Source: Cercospora beticola
Lineage: Eukaryota > Ascomycota > Dothideomycetes > Mycosphaerellales > Mycosphaerellaceae
Assembly (NCBI RefSeq): GCF_033473495.1
Contig: NC_088936.1
Span: forward strand, 4,030,001-4,094,000
Direction: 5' to 3'
DNA: 64,000 nucleotides
Part shown: piece after piece, positions 1 to 10,418 of the stretch
How positions within the stretch are numbered: the stretch's first letter is position 1
Layout of the letters: the number at the start of each line of letters is the position of its first letter
The notes under the pieces: generated by a model
Told to the model about the DNA's origin: nothing
The model's database searches: none
Seen by the model: the letters and a program-made list of their open reading frames with translations, nothing else
Made by a program: the position numbers and the translations under genes

Positions 1-338
1 TGCGCCTGACGGGAATACTTGGCAGTCATCTGCTTGTTGCCTCTTCTTCTGCGCTGTATGATGCACAGCAACACGACTGCAGCGAAGAGCAGTGGTATCC
101 CTACTCCAAGTCCGACTCCGAGGCCAATCTTGCTGGCTTCACTGAGCCCTCCGGAACCATCGGGGGAAGCGGACCGCTCGTCGGCGCTTGCAGTCTCACT
201 ACTAGCTGTTGAAGACATGGTGGCAGTAGCGATGTCGATTGAGGGAATTGCGGTCCCTGCCGTGGCCGTGTCTGGTGCTATGCTCGTCGTCGTTGAAGTG
301 GCACTCACTGAAGGGAGGGTCAGACTTGCACTGTTCTG
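1..338 (-). CDS. Single-pass membrane protein, 3' end only (partial)
   Basis: The minus strand carries an open frame that runs off the left edge. It encodes a Ser/Thr/Ala-rich extracellular-type stretch, then SEASKIGLGVGLGVGIPLLF and a further hydrophobic run ending in CII, followed by a basic stop-transfer QRRRRGNK and the start of a cytoplasmic tail. This is the usual architecture of fungal Mid2/WSC-like cell-surface proteins: mucin-like ectodomain, one membrane helix, short tail. Upstream the frame is closed by a stop near 381, and a candidate 3' splice site (CAG) falls just above 338, so the part shown is probably the last exon. I could not place the upstream exon, signal peptide or start codon. 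The family is inferred from architecture only. Confidence 0.55.
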
Positions 339-1214
339 AGAATGGCATGGAATGCGCACCGCCAGCAGTAATGGCGCTCGCTACACTGCCGCTCGCTGCA
401 TTGGCTGCACTTGCCGCCGCTGCCTGGGCTGAAGCCACTGCTTCGGAATGCTTCGATGCTTGAAACTCTTGGAAGGAGTTCTAACGCCTTTGGAGAACTG
501 CTTCTTCGGGATCTCTTCTCGGACCTTCTTCTTCTCCTCTGGTTCCACGAATCCACCTCAAGAACGTGGCAACAGCCTCAAATCCTCCGGTCGCCTCAAG
601 AAAGTCAACGTCGTCTTGTTTGCTGCTCGCAGCCTCGCACAGCCTGCTGAAAAACGGCATGCCTGATCATTTGAGATGAGCAGCACAGATGAGGGTAGCA
701 GAGAAGATCAATACTCGTTGGTGAGACAGGCATTGCAGCGCATCCTGAAGTCAGCGCGGCTGTGTTCGTGCTGACGGCCTCTCGAGCCCTTCTCTCCAGT
801 AGTAATACAGATCCTAGTCTATTCAGCCGCACAATGCATCCCACATGCCAGTGGGTCTCAGCTGTCCATCCTGATCGCGCACAGGAGCTCAAGCTACAGC
901 ATCTTGCACAACGACCGGCAATCGCTCGTGTATTGAGCGAAATTGAATCGTTCCGTGCTCACGTATATGATGCAGAGCAGTGAAGTCGTTGCCTCTGGCA
1001 TGTGCTGCTAATCTTTGCTGAATCAGGAAGTTACTGAAAAGCGCTACAGCTGCAGTGCTCTACCATTCCCATGGAAACGTGGGACGAAAAGGTTGGTTCC
1101 TGGAATTATATTAAGAATTACCGCTGCTTGCTGTCATTCCGGTCCACAGCTGCTATCTGTTACATTACGCAGTGTTGCATATACCTGCACGCAAAAACAT
1201 TAACCCGAACACGT
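339..1214. other. Upstream part of the membrane-protein gene and intergenic DNA
   Basis: Missing upstream exons of the membrane protein should lie here on the minus strand. A 59-codon minus ORF at 481-660 (begins MPFFSRLCEAASSKQDDVDF) has a clean ATG and could be an exon or a small gene, but I cannot link it to the membrane segment. Nothing convincing is seen from about 700 to 1214. Confidence 0.3.
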
Positions 1215-2332
1215 CTACTTCTCATACTCGTCCAGCCGCTCCTTCAAGGACACGTTATTCCACAGCAGAGTACCAGATGTAGCGTCTCGGCTGAGCACCG
1301 GCAAGCCCACCTGCTCGACCACGAAGCTGCTCGCCACGCTCGCTTTCGCAGCCGCTTCGACCGCATCTCCGTCGTTCTGCAGCAGCTCCATCGCTAAAGC
1401 GCCGAGGAATGCATTCCCAGCCCCTGTCGGATCCACCACGCGCTTCCGGTCAGCCGCAGCATAAAATGCATCCACCCAGGTCATATCGATCTGGACAGCA
1501 CCCGCTGCATTCAACGAGCGAGTGGCAATCAACGCGCCATATTCGCCAGCGCGCACGATGCACAGCTGCTCGAGGTGTGCGTCGGCAGCCTCATCGTTCA
1601 GGTAGGCGGCAACACAGCTCTGGATATGCTGTCGGCCGACCTCCGGCTTCGCTTGATCCACCTCGGATTGCAATCGACCGCATAATGCTGCCAGCTCCAG
1701 ATGATTTGGCGAGAATATGTCGACCAGCTTGCTCGCTTCCACGTGAGCAGCTAGATCGTTAGGCCTGCAGAGCGCGGGCAAGGGTTCCCAAATGAGCAGT
1801 GGTCTTGCTGTGATGCCCTGCGCTTTTCTGAGGTCGAGCAGTTCGGTGATGTGCTGTTTGAGTCTCTCGGGGCTGGATAGGAAGTGAAATGCCATCGAAT
1901 GGAGCAAAGGCTGAGGCAAGTCGCCAGGAGTTGGCTGCAGCACTGGAGTCGTATATCCGAACGTTTTGTCTACAGATGTATTCAGCAGCAGACACGACAA
2001 GCGACGACAAAGCTGAACTTACTGTGAAAACTGTCATCGTGATATTGTAACTTGCCTCTCATTGACTTGCGCTTAGGTACTTTGTCAATCTTCAGGCTGA
2101 CATTCCAGCTCTGCAATTGGACTTCGGCATCATCAGGAAAGTCGTCACCGCCCAAGACAAAACACCCAACCTGTTGGGTATCTTCATCAGCTACCATGCA
2201 TGCTCCAAGTGTGCTGAAAGCACATGAGCCTCCAAGCACATTACTCTCAGCACGTCCATTCGAAAAATGTATGTCATCTAGGATCACCATCCCTAGAGAA
2301 ACGAAATGAATAGCATGGTCGTGAGTAGCCAT
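1215..2332 (-). CDS. MAK32: PfkB-family carbohydrate kinase-like protein (MAK32-like)
   Basis: Two exons, 2023-2332 and 1215-1969, joined across a 53-nt intron (donor GTAAGT, acceptor TAG) give 354 aa. The N-terminus carries a PfkB-type substrate motif (residues ~30-45, VLGGSCAFSTLGA) and the C-terminal half the ATP-site signature VVDPTGAGNAFLGALA. In ordinary PfkB kinases this motif ends GAGD, where Asp is the catalytic base; here it is Asn, as I recall for the fungal Mak32 branch, so sugar-kinase activity is doubtful. Yeast Mak32 is known from maintenance of the M1 double-stranded RNA; its biochemical role is unclear. The ATG at 2332 is chosen because it directly precedes the first beta strand; an in-frame codon at 2377 would lengthen the protein. 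Confidence 0.8.
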
Positions 2333-2833
2333 TCCGATGACACTGGCTCTCGAAACAACATGACGACGACATAACATTTATATGGCCAAGAGATTGCCGA
2401 AGTGTGCAGTGCACAACAGGTCCCAACAGCGAACTGGAATTGCTGGGGTCTGGACAAACGACTCTCGCAATCGTAACCCAATACATTTGATCAGCGGTCG
2501 TGCATGTACGTAAGCAGCATAAGTGGTTAGACTTGACTTCGGAGTCAAAGGGGCCAAAGTCGGATGCAGGCGCGGGGGCTCAGCACCAGAAAGCTGTCGG
2601 GCAACCTGCATTGTTTGCATCATCATTCTCGGCACTTGGGAGGTGTGGTCACAAATTCTCGACCGCCACGAGGAGCTCGCATGCCGCGTGCTCTCTTGGG
2701 AAATCTTCCATCCGGCCAGGTCCGCAATAGAGTTCACGCAGCGTTTCATCCTGACTCTTGAAACAACAAGATTCTGCTTCTCCGCCCCGGACCGTGCTGC
2801 CGCCACTCGGTCTGGGCTTCTGGTTGCGGCAAA

Positions 2834-3379
2834 ATGTGCCAAGCCAGCGAGGCCAACAACCACCAACCGCGAGTGAAGATCCGGCGTCGCGAACACAAAG
2901 ATCTTCCTGCCTGCGTGAAAGTTCTGGAACGAGTCTACAATCAAGATGGGTATCCCGTTCAAGGCACCGCCCACGCTGAATCCTTTCTCAGCAATCAGGA
3001 CATTACCTCAGCGTGGGTTGCAGTCATTGATAGCAAGATAGTCGGCCATGTTGCTATAGGGAAAGCTAAGACTAGTGATCTGTCTGCTGCACTTTGGCGC
3101 AAAACACATCAGGATGATGCAATAGCAGTTCTAGAACGACTGTTTGTTGATCCTGACAGTCGCGGATCAGGAGTTGTCGCGAAGCTGGTTCAAGCTGCCG
3201 TGGCATGGGGTGCAGAGAGGGGCATGCGACTGGTCCTCTATGCGCTGGCCAAGGATATCGCAGCTGCGAGGCTATATGAGCGACTTGGCTGGGCACACTT
3301 TGGCACCGCCACATATCGATATGGTGATGGGCAGGAGATGGATGCTTGGGGCTATAGCAGCCCAACTCCGAAGATCTAA
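2834..3379 (+). CDS. GNAT-family N-acetyltransferase
   Basis: A single exon of 181 aa. The fold is a small GNAT acetyltransferase, which transfers acetyl from acetyl-CoA to an amine. The alpha/beta core is visible: a central strand region VAVIDSKIVGHVAIG (~60-75), the acetyl-CoA-binding segment LERLFVDPDSRGSGVVAKLV (~100-120; the usual Q/R-x-x-G-x-G/A loop reads RGSGVV), and a C-terminal A-x-x-L-Y-x-x-x-G motif (AARLYERLGW). No targeting signal is evident. The substrate cannot be read from the sequence. The ATG at 2834 is the first in frame and precedes the R-R-E-H-D start of the domain by about 15 residues. Bacterial-like GNATs of this size are common in fungi. Confidence 0.85.
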   Translation: MCQASEANNHQPRVKIRRREHKDLPACVKVLERVYNQDGYPVQGTAHAESFLSNQDITSAWVAVIDSKIVGHVAIGKAKTSDLSAALWRKTHQDDAIAVLERLFVDPDSRGSGVVAKLVQAAVAWGAERGMRLVLYALAKDIAAARLYERLGWAHFGTATYRYGDGQEMDAWGYSSPTPKI

Positions 3380-4098
3380 TTCTTCTCCATGGGGTCGGAG
3401 ATACGACTTCATGCCTGTTCCTTGGCAAAGATCTTGGGCTTCTGGATCGCGCTTGCTCTGGTCGCTCTCGTCGAGCAATTCACCGATCTGCGGACTCTGT
3501 CAGCGAAGCCGAAGTCTTCCGACACTCTGACCAAATGAGACTGCCAATGCCTCTTTCAAGTAAAGATGGACGACAGTTCCTTCGAGCTGTCCACAGAGAC
3601 ATGAATGTGGAGTCAAGCAGAACTACAACTGAAGTTCGGTGAGAGATTTTGTCGACTGTGGAGTTGACCAGCATACCCTGGACACACGCTTACTTCTCCA
3701 CGCAAACACTATCGTGCCTGCATCTCCAAGACAACTGCCGAAAACATGTGATGCTGCCGTTTCAAGGGCTAAACATATTCCGATACAGACCGCTCCAATC
3801 GCAGGCTAAACACTGTGTGCTTACACGAAACGGTTCGGGATGGCGGTTTGCGGAGCGCCGGGGAACAGTCAGAACGGCAGAAATCAGAATGCTTGAATAA
3901 TAATCGGAACAGCCGAAGATGCTGAAATGCGACTGCCGATATGCCATGTGCCTGTTCTCGAGGGGAAGCCTGTCGGTGTCAGGTGCGAGAGAACGCTCAT
4001 ATAGGTCTGAGTCGTCGTCGCTGGCATTATGACCCGCTTCGCAAGATAAACATTTCTACCAATTCTCGAATCATCGAACTTGTCCTCCGATTTTCGAA
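3380..4098. other. Intergenic; 5' flank of the carotenoid oxygenase gene
   Basis: Only short overlapping ORFs with no recognisable domain. The 3' end of the acetyltransferase gene and the promoter and 5' UTR of the next gene must be here; no distinct control site was recognised. Confidence 0.4.
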
Positions 4099-5862
4099 AT
4101 GGCAGCAGCTGTAGCAACAACTCGTGCCGACTCACCCAATGATCACAAAATCGAGGAGCCACTCGACCTAAAACCTCAATCAAATAACGCCTCAAGCACG
4201 CACAAGAAAGAGCTCAAGAGCAAATGGCCGATAGCTGTCGATCTCTATGGCTCCAATGTCCCATTTCGAGTTGAGGGCGAGGTTGCGGACCTCGTAGTGC
4301 ATGGAGAAATCCCAAAAGAAATCGACGGCACATTCTACAGAGTCATGGTGGACCCTTTCGTGCCTCCGGTCGAAGGGAATGTGCCACTGGACGGCGATGG
4401 GAATATGTCTGCTTTCCGGTTCCATGATGGGAAAGTCGACATGAAGACAAAATATGTGAAGACTCAGCGATTTATGCTGGAGAGGCGGGCGGGCAAAGCG
4501 CTGTTCGGTTTATATCGCAACCCATATTCTCACAATGTTTGCGTCAGGTGCGTTTGCACTCTATTTCTATCGGTACGCACAGCTGACGTTCAACAGGGCA
4601 GCTGTTGATTCGACAGCGAACACGAATCTAGTCCTGTGGGCTGGTAAGCTATTAGCTCTAAAGGAGAGTGCTCTGCCATACCATGTCGATCCACAGACTA
4701 TGGAGACGATAGGATACGATCCCTTTGGCCAAATCAACGCAAAGACTTTCTCCGCACATCCCAAATACGATCCCAACACCGACGAACTAGTCGTATACGG
4801 CTATGAGGCAAAAGGCCTTGCCACAACAGATATCGTATCCTACACTATTGATCGTTCAGGGCTAATCAAGAATGTCTTCTGGTTCCATCAGCCTTGGCCA
4901 ACCCCCGGCATCATCCACGACTGCGCGATCACAAAATCCTGGCTGCTGCTCTTCATCTGGCCATTTGAGGCCAATGTGGAGCGTATGAAGCGTGGCGGAC
5001 ACCACTATGCTTGGGATTACTCGCGGCCGTGCACGATCATTGTTGTGCCTCGAAATCACACATCGCCTCCAGCTGGCTGGGCTCCTGGTGAAGTAAGACA
5101 CTATGAGTGGCGCAATGCCATGGCCATCCACACAGCTGGAGCATGGGAAGACCCGAATGATCCTTCCAAGATCTGGGCCGAGTCGTCTCTCGTTCACGAT
5201 AACGCATTTCCATTCTTCCCGGCAGACGACGGTACATTGCCAGCGCCAGATGCCAAAGCTCAATTCGTTCGCTGGCATATCGATGCAAAGGCTCCAGCAG
5301 GATCAAAAATGGAGGATCCGAAAGTCGTGCTGGATTGTCCGGCAGAGTTTCCGCGAATTGACGAGCGCCTGATGGGTCGCGAGTACAATTATGTGATGTT
5401 GAATGTGTTCATTCCGAGGAATTCCAGTGGGGCCGATAATATCTATCTTGGACTGAACGGTCTCGCTATGGTGCATAATAAGACTGGAGAGACGAAGTGG
5501 TATTATGCAGGTGACGATTCGAATATTCAGGAACCGATCTTCATTCCACGGCATGATGCTGCTGAGGAGGCAGATGGTTGGGTCGTGGCGTTGATCGAGC
5601 GGGTAAAGGCAAATCGCTGCGACATAGTCGTGCTGGATACGAGGTCCTTCGAAGAGGAGGTTGCTCTCGTTCAGCTGCCCATGCATATGAAGGCTCAGGT
5701 TTGTCTTGCTCACGCATACCTCTACGGTCCGAGTAGCTAACAATTTTACAGGTGCATGGCAACTGGGTCAGCGCGAAGGATCTCGGTGGTTACCAGCCGC
5801 TCGTCAAAGAGGTGCCAGAATTCCAGATGCTTCGCGAGGGCGCCCTTGAGCCAATGAAATAG
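4099..5862 (+). CDS. Carotenoid (or stilbene) cleavage oxygenase
   Basis: Three exons, 4099-4547, 4597-5698 and 5752-5862, separated by 49- and 53-nt introns, encode 553 aa. It is a member of the RPE65/carotenoid oxygenase family, seven-bladed beta-propeller enzymes that use a His4-bound Fe(II) and O2 to cleave a double bond. The four iron ligands can be assigned to FSAHPKYDP, IIHDCAIT, MAIHTAGAWED and, in exon 3, VHGNWV; recovering the last one confirms the second intron. Also typical are GTFYRVMVDP, the GDGNMSAFRFHDG segment near residue 110 and TANTNLVLWAGKLLALKES at the first splice junction. No signal peptide or membrane helix is visible. Length and motifs resemble fungal CAO-1/CAO-2-type enzymes, so a carotenoid, apocarotenoid or hydroxystilbene could be the substrate. 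No carotenoid or opsin genes are adjacent. It converges on the F-box gene with only 22 bp between stop codons. Confidence 0.92.
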
Positions 5863-5884
5863 AGCAGCAACCTCTTATAAAATA

Positions 5885-6748
5885 TCAACGTAACGCAAAT
5901 TGTTCTGCAGATGAGAGATAGCGAATCAGCCCTTTGCTACCAACCTCGCCACTTCTGGGGTCAGGACGTGGAGGCTGTTTACGAAGCTGTACAACGCGAA
6001 TGTCGCCCTCGTCTACGCAGCCTTGGAAGGAGACTTCCGCACTTTCCCTTCGGGGCCATCCATAGCTCGTGATGTAGTCGTCGAGTTTTATCGGAGGCTC
6101 TTCCTTGTCGGCAAATACGCCCTCGTAACGCCACGGAAGCCATTCCCAGAAGTCTGAGTCCTGAGAGCTTCGGAAGTTGTCATCCAACTCGCGCTTCAGA
6201 TCGCGGAGACGAACGTAGTCTTGTCGTTCGATGCGTGTGTCATACACCACAGCTACGGGAGCGCCCAGGTAAGGTCCTTCATCGAAAACATAAACCACTG
6301 TGAGTATCGCCTCCGCTTGTGGAGGTTGGGTGAGAAAGATTTCGCCTGAAGCCCCAGTCAACGGAGCGGAAAGTCTTTCGAGGTTGACTTTCCCACTCAT
6401 ATATGCACCGGGCTTTCGATGCACCTCTATAATAGGATGCACAGATACGACTATGGCATTCGGGAGGAAATCGTCGTACTGGCATGGGAGATTGTCCATC
6501 TCCTCGAGGAATACCACCGAGCCTAACGGATCGGGACAGTCATCGTACGCTATTTCTTCGTGTAGTGGGATGGGAGACTTGAACAATTTCTGTTGGCATA
6601 TTGGCGATCTATTGATCTCGTATCGCCACGTTCGAGACACTCGCTGTGCTCTGGCCAAGTCAATCGTGTCGAGATGTTCGACAAGGGAAACTACCACCTC
6701 GGCGATTTGTCCGACTCGTTGCGCTGCTTCGCTGACAGCCATGGCCAT
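5885..6748 (-). CDS. F-box domain protein
   Basis: A single-exon gene of 287 aa. Residues ~12-60 form a short F-box of the type common in Dothideomycetes: a helix ending in VVVSLVEHLDTIDLARAQRV followed by SRTWRYEINRSPICQQKLF. F-box proteins bind Skp1 and recruit substrates to SCF ubiquitin ligases. The remaining ~230 residues match no repeat domain (no WD40, LRR or kelch) and resemble the long uncharacterised tails of lineage-expanded fungal F-box proteins, with several W/Y-rich stretches such as SDFWEWLPWRYEGVF. The start at 6748 (MAMAVSEAAQRVGQ) gives a complete first helix. The target is unknown. Confidence 0.72.
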   Translation of the reverse strand: MAMAVSEAAQRVGQIAEVVVSLVEHLDTIDLARAQRVSRTWRYEINRSPICQQKLFKSPIPLHEEIAYDDCPDPLGSVVFLEEMDNLPCQYDDFLPNAIVVSVHPIIEVHRKPGAYMSGKVNLERLSAPLTGASGEIFLTQPPQAEAILTVVYVFDEGPYLGAPVAVVYDTRIERQDYVRLRDLKRELDDNFRSSQDSDFWEWLPWRYEGVFADKEEPPIKLDDYITSYGWPRRESAEVSFQGCVDEGDIRVVQLRKQPPRPDPRSGEVGSKGLIRYLSSAEQFALR

Positions 6749-7081
6749 CTTGGAAGGCGGAGGACGAAAGATCGGTGTGCTGAAGTCTCACCGGAAGCTG
6801 CCATATAGGGTCCAGCTCGGCGTTAAGGCGTGTGTGCTATCCAGTGGCCGTAGAAGGTTCAACTTATTAGGACCTGTGTTCTTCGGTCACTAGATACAAG
6901 ATGGTGCTGGATCTGCGGAGAGAGGTGCAGTGTGCATCGACCGAGTAGCGGCGCGGTCACGGAAGGAACCTGGGGGGCGGACAGCTTGCTTAGTCATGTC
7001 GGTCCGGCTGATTCGGCTCGGCTCTGACACGAACTTGACACGACAACGAGAACTCCTCCAACATGCCTTCTTCCACTCTGT
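6749..7081. other. Intergenic; F-box gene promoter side and GST gene 3' side
   Basis: No gene supported. Overlapping plus-strand ORFs here are antisense to the F-box gene or lack a domain. Confidence 0.4.
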
Positions 7082-7711
7082 CTACACCATACTCACGAAT
7101 CCATTGAGACCCTTAACTCGCTCACACCAGTCTCGGACATTCGGCCAATCCATCAAATCAAAAAACGTCGACTCATGCGCAACATGCGTATAAGCAAACA
7201 ACGCCAAATCCGCCAGCGTAACCCCATCGCCAACAAACCACTTCCTTCCACCTCTCATCAAATGCATCTCCATAATATCCAAAGCATGCCAACCAGCCAC
7301 CATTTTCCCATTCATTGCATTCTTCTCGTCAATTGTACAATTCTCCAACCCTTTGATCGCAACCCAAAACCGTAGGGTCGCAATGGCCGGCTCGTGCGTG
7401 TACTGCTCGAAAAACATCCATTGCAGCATCTGTGCGTGTAGTAGTCGGTCTGTCGGGATCAGATGGCTCTTGTCGGCGATGTAGTACATTGCTGCGTTGC
7501 TTTCTGGCATGAAAGTATGAGGCCCGATTTGAAGGACTGGGACTTTGCCGTTGCCGTTGATTTCGGAGAGGAAATGTTCGGATCGTGTTTCGCCTTTGAG
7601 CGTGTCGTAATTGATGATTCTGTCGATTTTGATGCCGACTAGAGATGCGGCGAGGGAAATTTTGTAGCAGTTCCCGGAACGAGTGGTTTGGTGGAGGGTG
7701 AGGTCTGTCAT
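7082..7711 (-). CDS. Glutathione S-transferase
   Basis: A single exon of 209 aa, a normal length for a cytosolic GST. The N-terminal thioredoxin-like half includes TTRSGNCYKISLAASLVGIK, the cis-Pro segment GKVPVLQIG and the glutathione-binding acidic/serine pair MPESNAAMYYIA. The all-helical C-terminal half carries the N-capping/hydrophobic staple region VGDGVTLADLALFAYTHVA. The catalytic position near residue 11 is in TTRSGNC, so Ser or Cys may activate glutathione, as in bacterial-type beta/omega-like enzymes. Likely role is conjugation or reduction of electrophiles. It lies head-to-tail with the aldo-keto reductase on the same strand, 218 bp apart; both act on reactive carbonyl compounds, though a joint function is only a guess. 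Confidence 0.88.
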   Translation of the reverse strand: MTDLTLHQTTRSGNCYKISLAASLVGIKIDRIINYDTLKGETRSEHFLSEINGNGKVPVLQIGPHTFMPESNAAMYYIADKSHLIPTDRLLHAQMLQWMFFEQYTHEPAIATLRFWVAIKGLENCTIDEKNAMNGKMVAGWHALDIMEMHLMRGGRKWFVGDGVTLADLALFAYTHVAHESTFFDLMDWPNVRDWCERVKGLNGFVSMV

Positions 7712-7929
7712 ACTTGCGGGAGTGGGTTGAGGGATCTTGATTCACTTTTGTAAAATGCCACGTGGGTTGCGAAAGCTGCTGATATACTCTCAGCTGGTGG
7801 TGTTCAGCTCGTTGTTTTCGAAATGTACTGAAAGACGCCCTACGGTATCCGCATCAGGATGGAGCTATCACTAGCTCCAGCTCAGAAGCGACCAAGCAGC
7901 TCTCTACCAAGAAAGCCGAAGCACATTTC

Positions 7930-9060
7930 TCAGTCCACACCTTCGAGATCACTGTACAACTTCCACCCATAATTCAGTCCCTTATGATTGAACCTCAACT
8001 TCCGATCCATGGCATCGATCCTCCTGATATCCTCTTCACTCAACTCAAATTCCACACTGCGCATGTTCTCTTCTTGTTCTTCTACAATGGTACTCTTTGG
8101 AATCACACAACGACCTTTGCAGATTCCCCAGTTCAAAGCGACCTGCGCAGCAGATCTTCCATAGTTATTGCCAATATCCTGCAGAATCGGGTCTTGCAAC
8201 AACTTCGGCATATTCTGTCCGTGCTTATAGAACGTATTCTGGTTGGCGAAAGGACTGAACTGGATGAGCTGAATATTGTGCTGTTTGTGCCAAGCGGTGA
8301 AGTCGTGTTGGGCGAGATAGGGATGGAGCTCCATTTGGTGGACAGCAGGGACCTTCGCTCTGTGTCAGCAAAACCTGACAATTCATTCTCGCTGGCCAAT
8401 CTTACGACGTTGCCCTTCTCCAACACATTCTCCATCTCACCTCGACTGAAATTCGACATGCCAATCGCTTTCACTTTCCCTGTACCCAAGAGTTTCTCCA
8501 TCGCCAGCCAAGCATCAATATAAGTCGTTTCACCCATGAGCATTTCTCCCGAAGCATCCTCGCGAGGAAACCTGGCTTTCCCGCGTTTGAAAGTCGCAGG
8601 ATAATGCATAAGGAATAAATCTACATAGTCTGTTCGCAAGTCTTCGAGAGACTCATCAAGTGCTGGCTCAACATCGTCGGGATGATGTGAGTTGGACCAG
8701 AGTTTAGTCGTTAGAAATATTTCTTCACGTTTTATGCCACTTTTGCGAATTCCGGCGCCGACTTGCTTTTCGGTGTCGTAGCTGGTTATCTGTTAGCGGA
8801 GATTAAGTTGGCGAGGAATGGTGGATAGAGTAGTACACTCTGGCTGTGTCAATATGCCGATAGCCTAGTTTCAGAGCACTTGCCACAGCGTCTTCCTGCT
8901 GTTCGGGATCTTGAAATGTGCCTAGACCGATGCATGGGATTTCTGCGCCAGTGTTGAGCTTGAATGTTTTGACGTGATATTGAGAAGATTGTGAAAGACG
9001 CCAGATGCCTGGAAATCGCTTGCTGATGGCGCGAGAAGCAGATCTACTGTGAGTGAGCAT
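7930..9060 (-). CDS. Aldo-keto reductase, possible mitochondrial leader
   Basis: Three exons, 8837-9060, 8406-8781 and 7930-8352 (introns 55 and 53 nt), give 340 aa. It is an NADPH-dependent (alpha/beta)8 aldo-keto reductase. Motifs in order: GLGTFQDPEQQ; HIDTARVY across the first junction (catalytic Asp and Tyr); IFLTTKLWSN (catalytic Lys); DLFLMHYP (catalytic His); GMSNFSRGEMENVL; and the cofactor-phosphate segment VIPKSTIVEEQEENMR. The first ~28 residues (MLTHSRSASRAISKRFPGIW) are basic, Ser-rich and acid-free, like a mitochondrial presequence. The ATG at 9060 is the first true ATG in frame. Family members reduce aldehydes and ketones, including sugars and xenobiotics; substrate not determinable. 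Confidence 0.9.
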
Positions 9061-9398
9061 GTCCAAGGTTACAAATAGTCTGTTCGTAGGGAATGCAGTG
9101 ATGTGCTGCCGTCAAGAGGCATGAGGAAGACCTTGACGACCTCGGCCAGCTTATCACACGCATTGCGTGAGGAGGTGCTGCTTTCAGCTTCGTCGTTGGA
9201 CAGCACATGGCACATGCAGCTCTGCAGCAGCAGCAGTCGTTCGTAGCCCCACGATACCCACCAGTCTCCAGATTCAATCGCCGAGCCGATATTGCTGGGG
9301 GAGGTACATAGCTTCGGCTTGCCATTTCTGTCCGCCCGTCATCCCATATTCTTTCTGGTCGTTTGTCCACTCTCTAACAAAATAACCTCAAAGCCATC
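9061..9398. other. Divergent promoter between aldo-keto reductase and SDR genes
   Basis: Start codons of two oppositely oriented oxidoreductase genes are 338 bp apart, so this segment should hold both promoters. No ORF with domain content and no recognised binding site. Confidence 0.4.
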
Positions 9399-10246
9399 AT
9401 GTCCCAACTCCTCGCAGGCAAGGTCGCAGCCATAACCGGAGGCGTCACAGGAATCGGTCGAGCCATCGCCATCGAATTTCTCAGACAAGGTGCTTCCGTC
9501 ACAGTCAACCATCTCGGCGATGCATCCTCCCAACAGCACTTCGAAAGCCTGCAGCAAGAAGTCCCAGATAAATCGAAACTGCTAGGCATATCCGGTGATA
9601 TTGGCCTCAAGGAAACCGGCACGACACTCGTAAACGCCACAGTCGAAAAATTCGGCCAACTAAACATCTTCGTCGCAAACGCCGGAGTCAGTCAATTTCG
9701 CGACTTCCTAACGTAAGTCAATCAATCAACCCTTCAACCACCACCTACAATCCCCATCCCCTTCCTTCCGCTGACGCTCCTTCCAGCCTCGACGAAGAAA
9801 CCCTCTCCTCCCACCTCCACACCAACATCCTTGGCACATTCCTCTCCACCCAAGCCGCCGCAAACCAAATGGTACAACAGAACACGGGCGGAAGTATAAT
9901 CGGAATCTCCTCAATTTCCGCCCACCTCGGTGGAGCCCAACAAGTCCATTACACACCCACCAAAGCCGCAGTATTAAGTATGATGCAATCGCAAGCCTGT
10001 GCTTTAGGGAAATTCGGTATACGCTGTAATGCTCTTCTTCCCGGGACGACGAGAACGCAATTAGCTGCGGGCGACCTTGCAAATGCGGAGAAATTGAAGT
10101 ATCTTGAGAATCGAACGCCGTTGGGAAGGGTCGCGGAGCCGGAGGATATGGCGGGGACGGCGGTGTTTCTGGCTAGTGATTTGAGTAAGTTCGTTAGTGG
10201 AGCGCAAGTTACGGTGGATGGGGGTTTGTCAATATCACTGCAATAG
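9399..10246 (+). CDS. LRA1: L-rhamnose 1-dehydrogenase-like short-chain dehydrogenase
   Basis: Two exons, 9399-9712 and 9787-10246, with a 74-nt intron, encode 257 aa. All classical SDR signatures are present: the nucleotide loop ITGGVTGIGRAIAIEFLRQG, VANAGVSQF, IIGISSISAHLGG (catalytic Ser) and HYTPTKAAVLSMM (Tyr-x-x-x-Lys), then IRCNALLPGTTRT and a C-terminal GAQVTVDGGL. The pattern, especially VTVNHLG after the second strand and ISSISAHLGGAQQ, closely follows fungal L-rhamnose dehydrogenase as I remember the yeast enzyme (Rha1/Lra1), which oxidises L-rhamnose to the lactone with NAD(P)+. The substrate is therefore inferred from resemblance. The other rhamnose-pathway genes (lactonase, dehydratase, aldolase) are not in the window; the divergently transcribed aldo-keto reductase is the only carbohydrate-type neighbour. 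Confidence 0.88.
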
Positions 10247-10418
10247 GAGCATCATCTGAGTGGCAGTGGGCAAGCTTGGAACGTAAAGCTTGAAAAGTGC
10301 TGAGATTTTGTGCCTGGTTGAATCTGTATTGCCCAGGACTTTGCATGTCCAACCATCGCCATGCCAGAACGCTAGACTTTTATGAAAAGTTGATTTGTTA
10401 CAGTCGTTTCTCCGCTCG

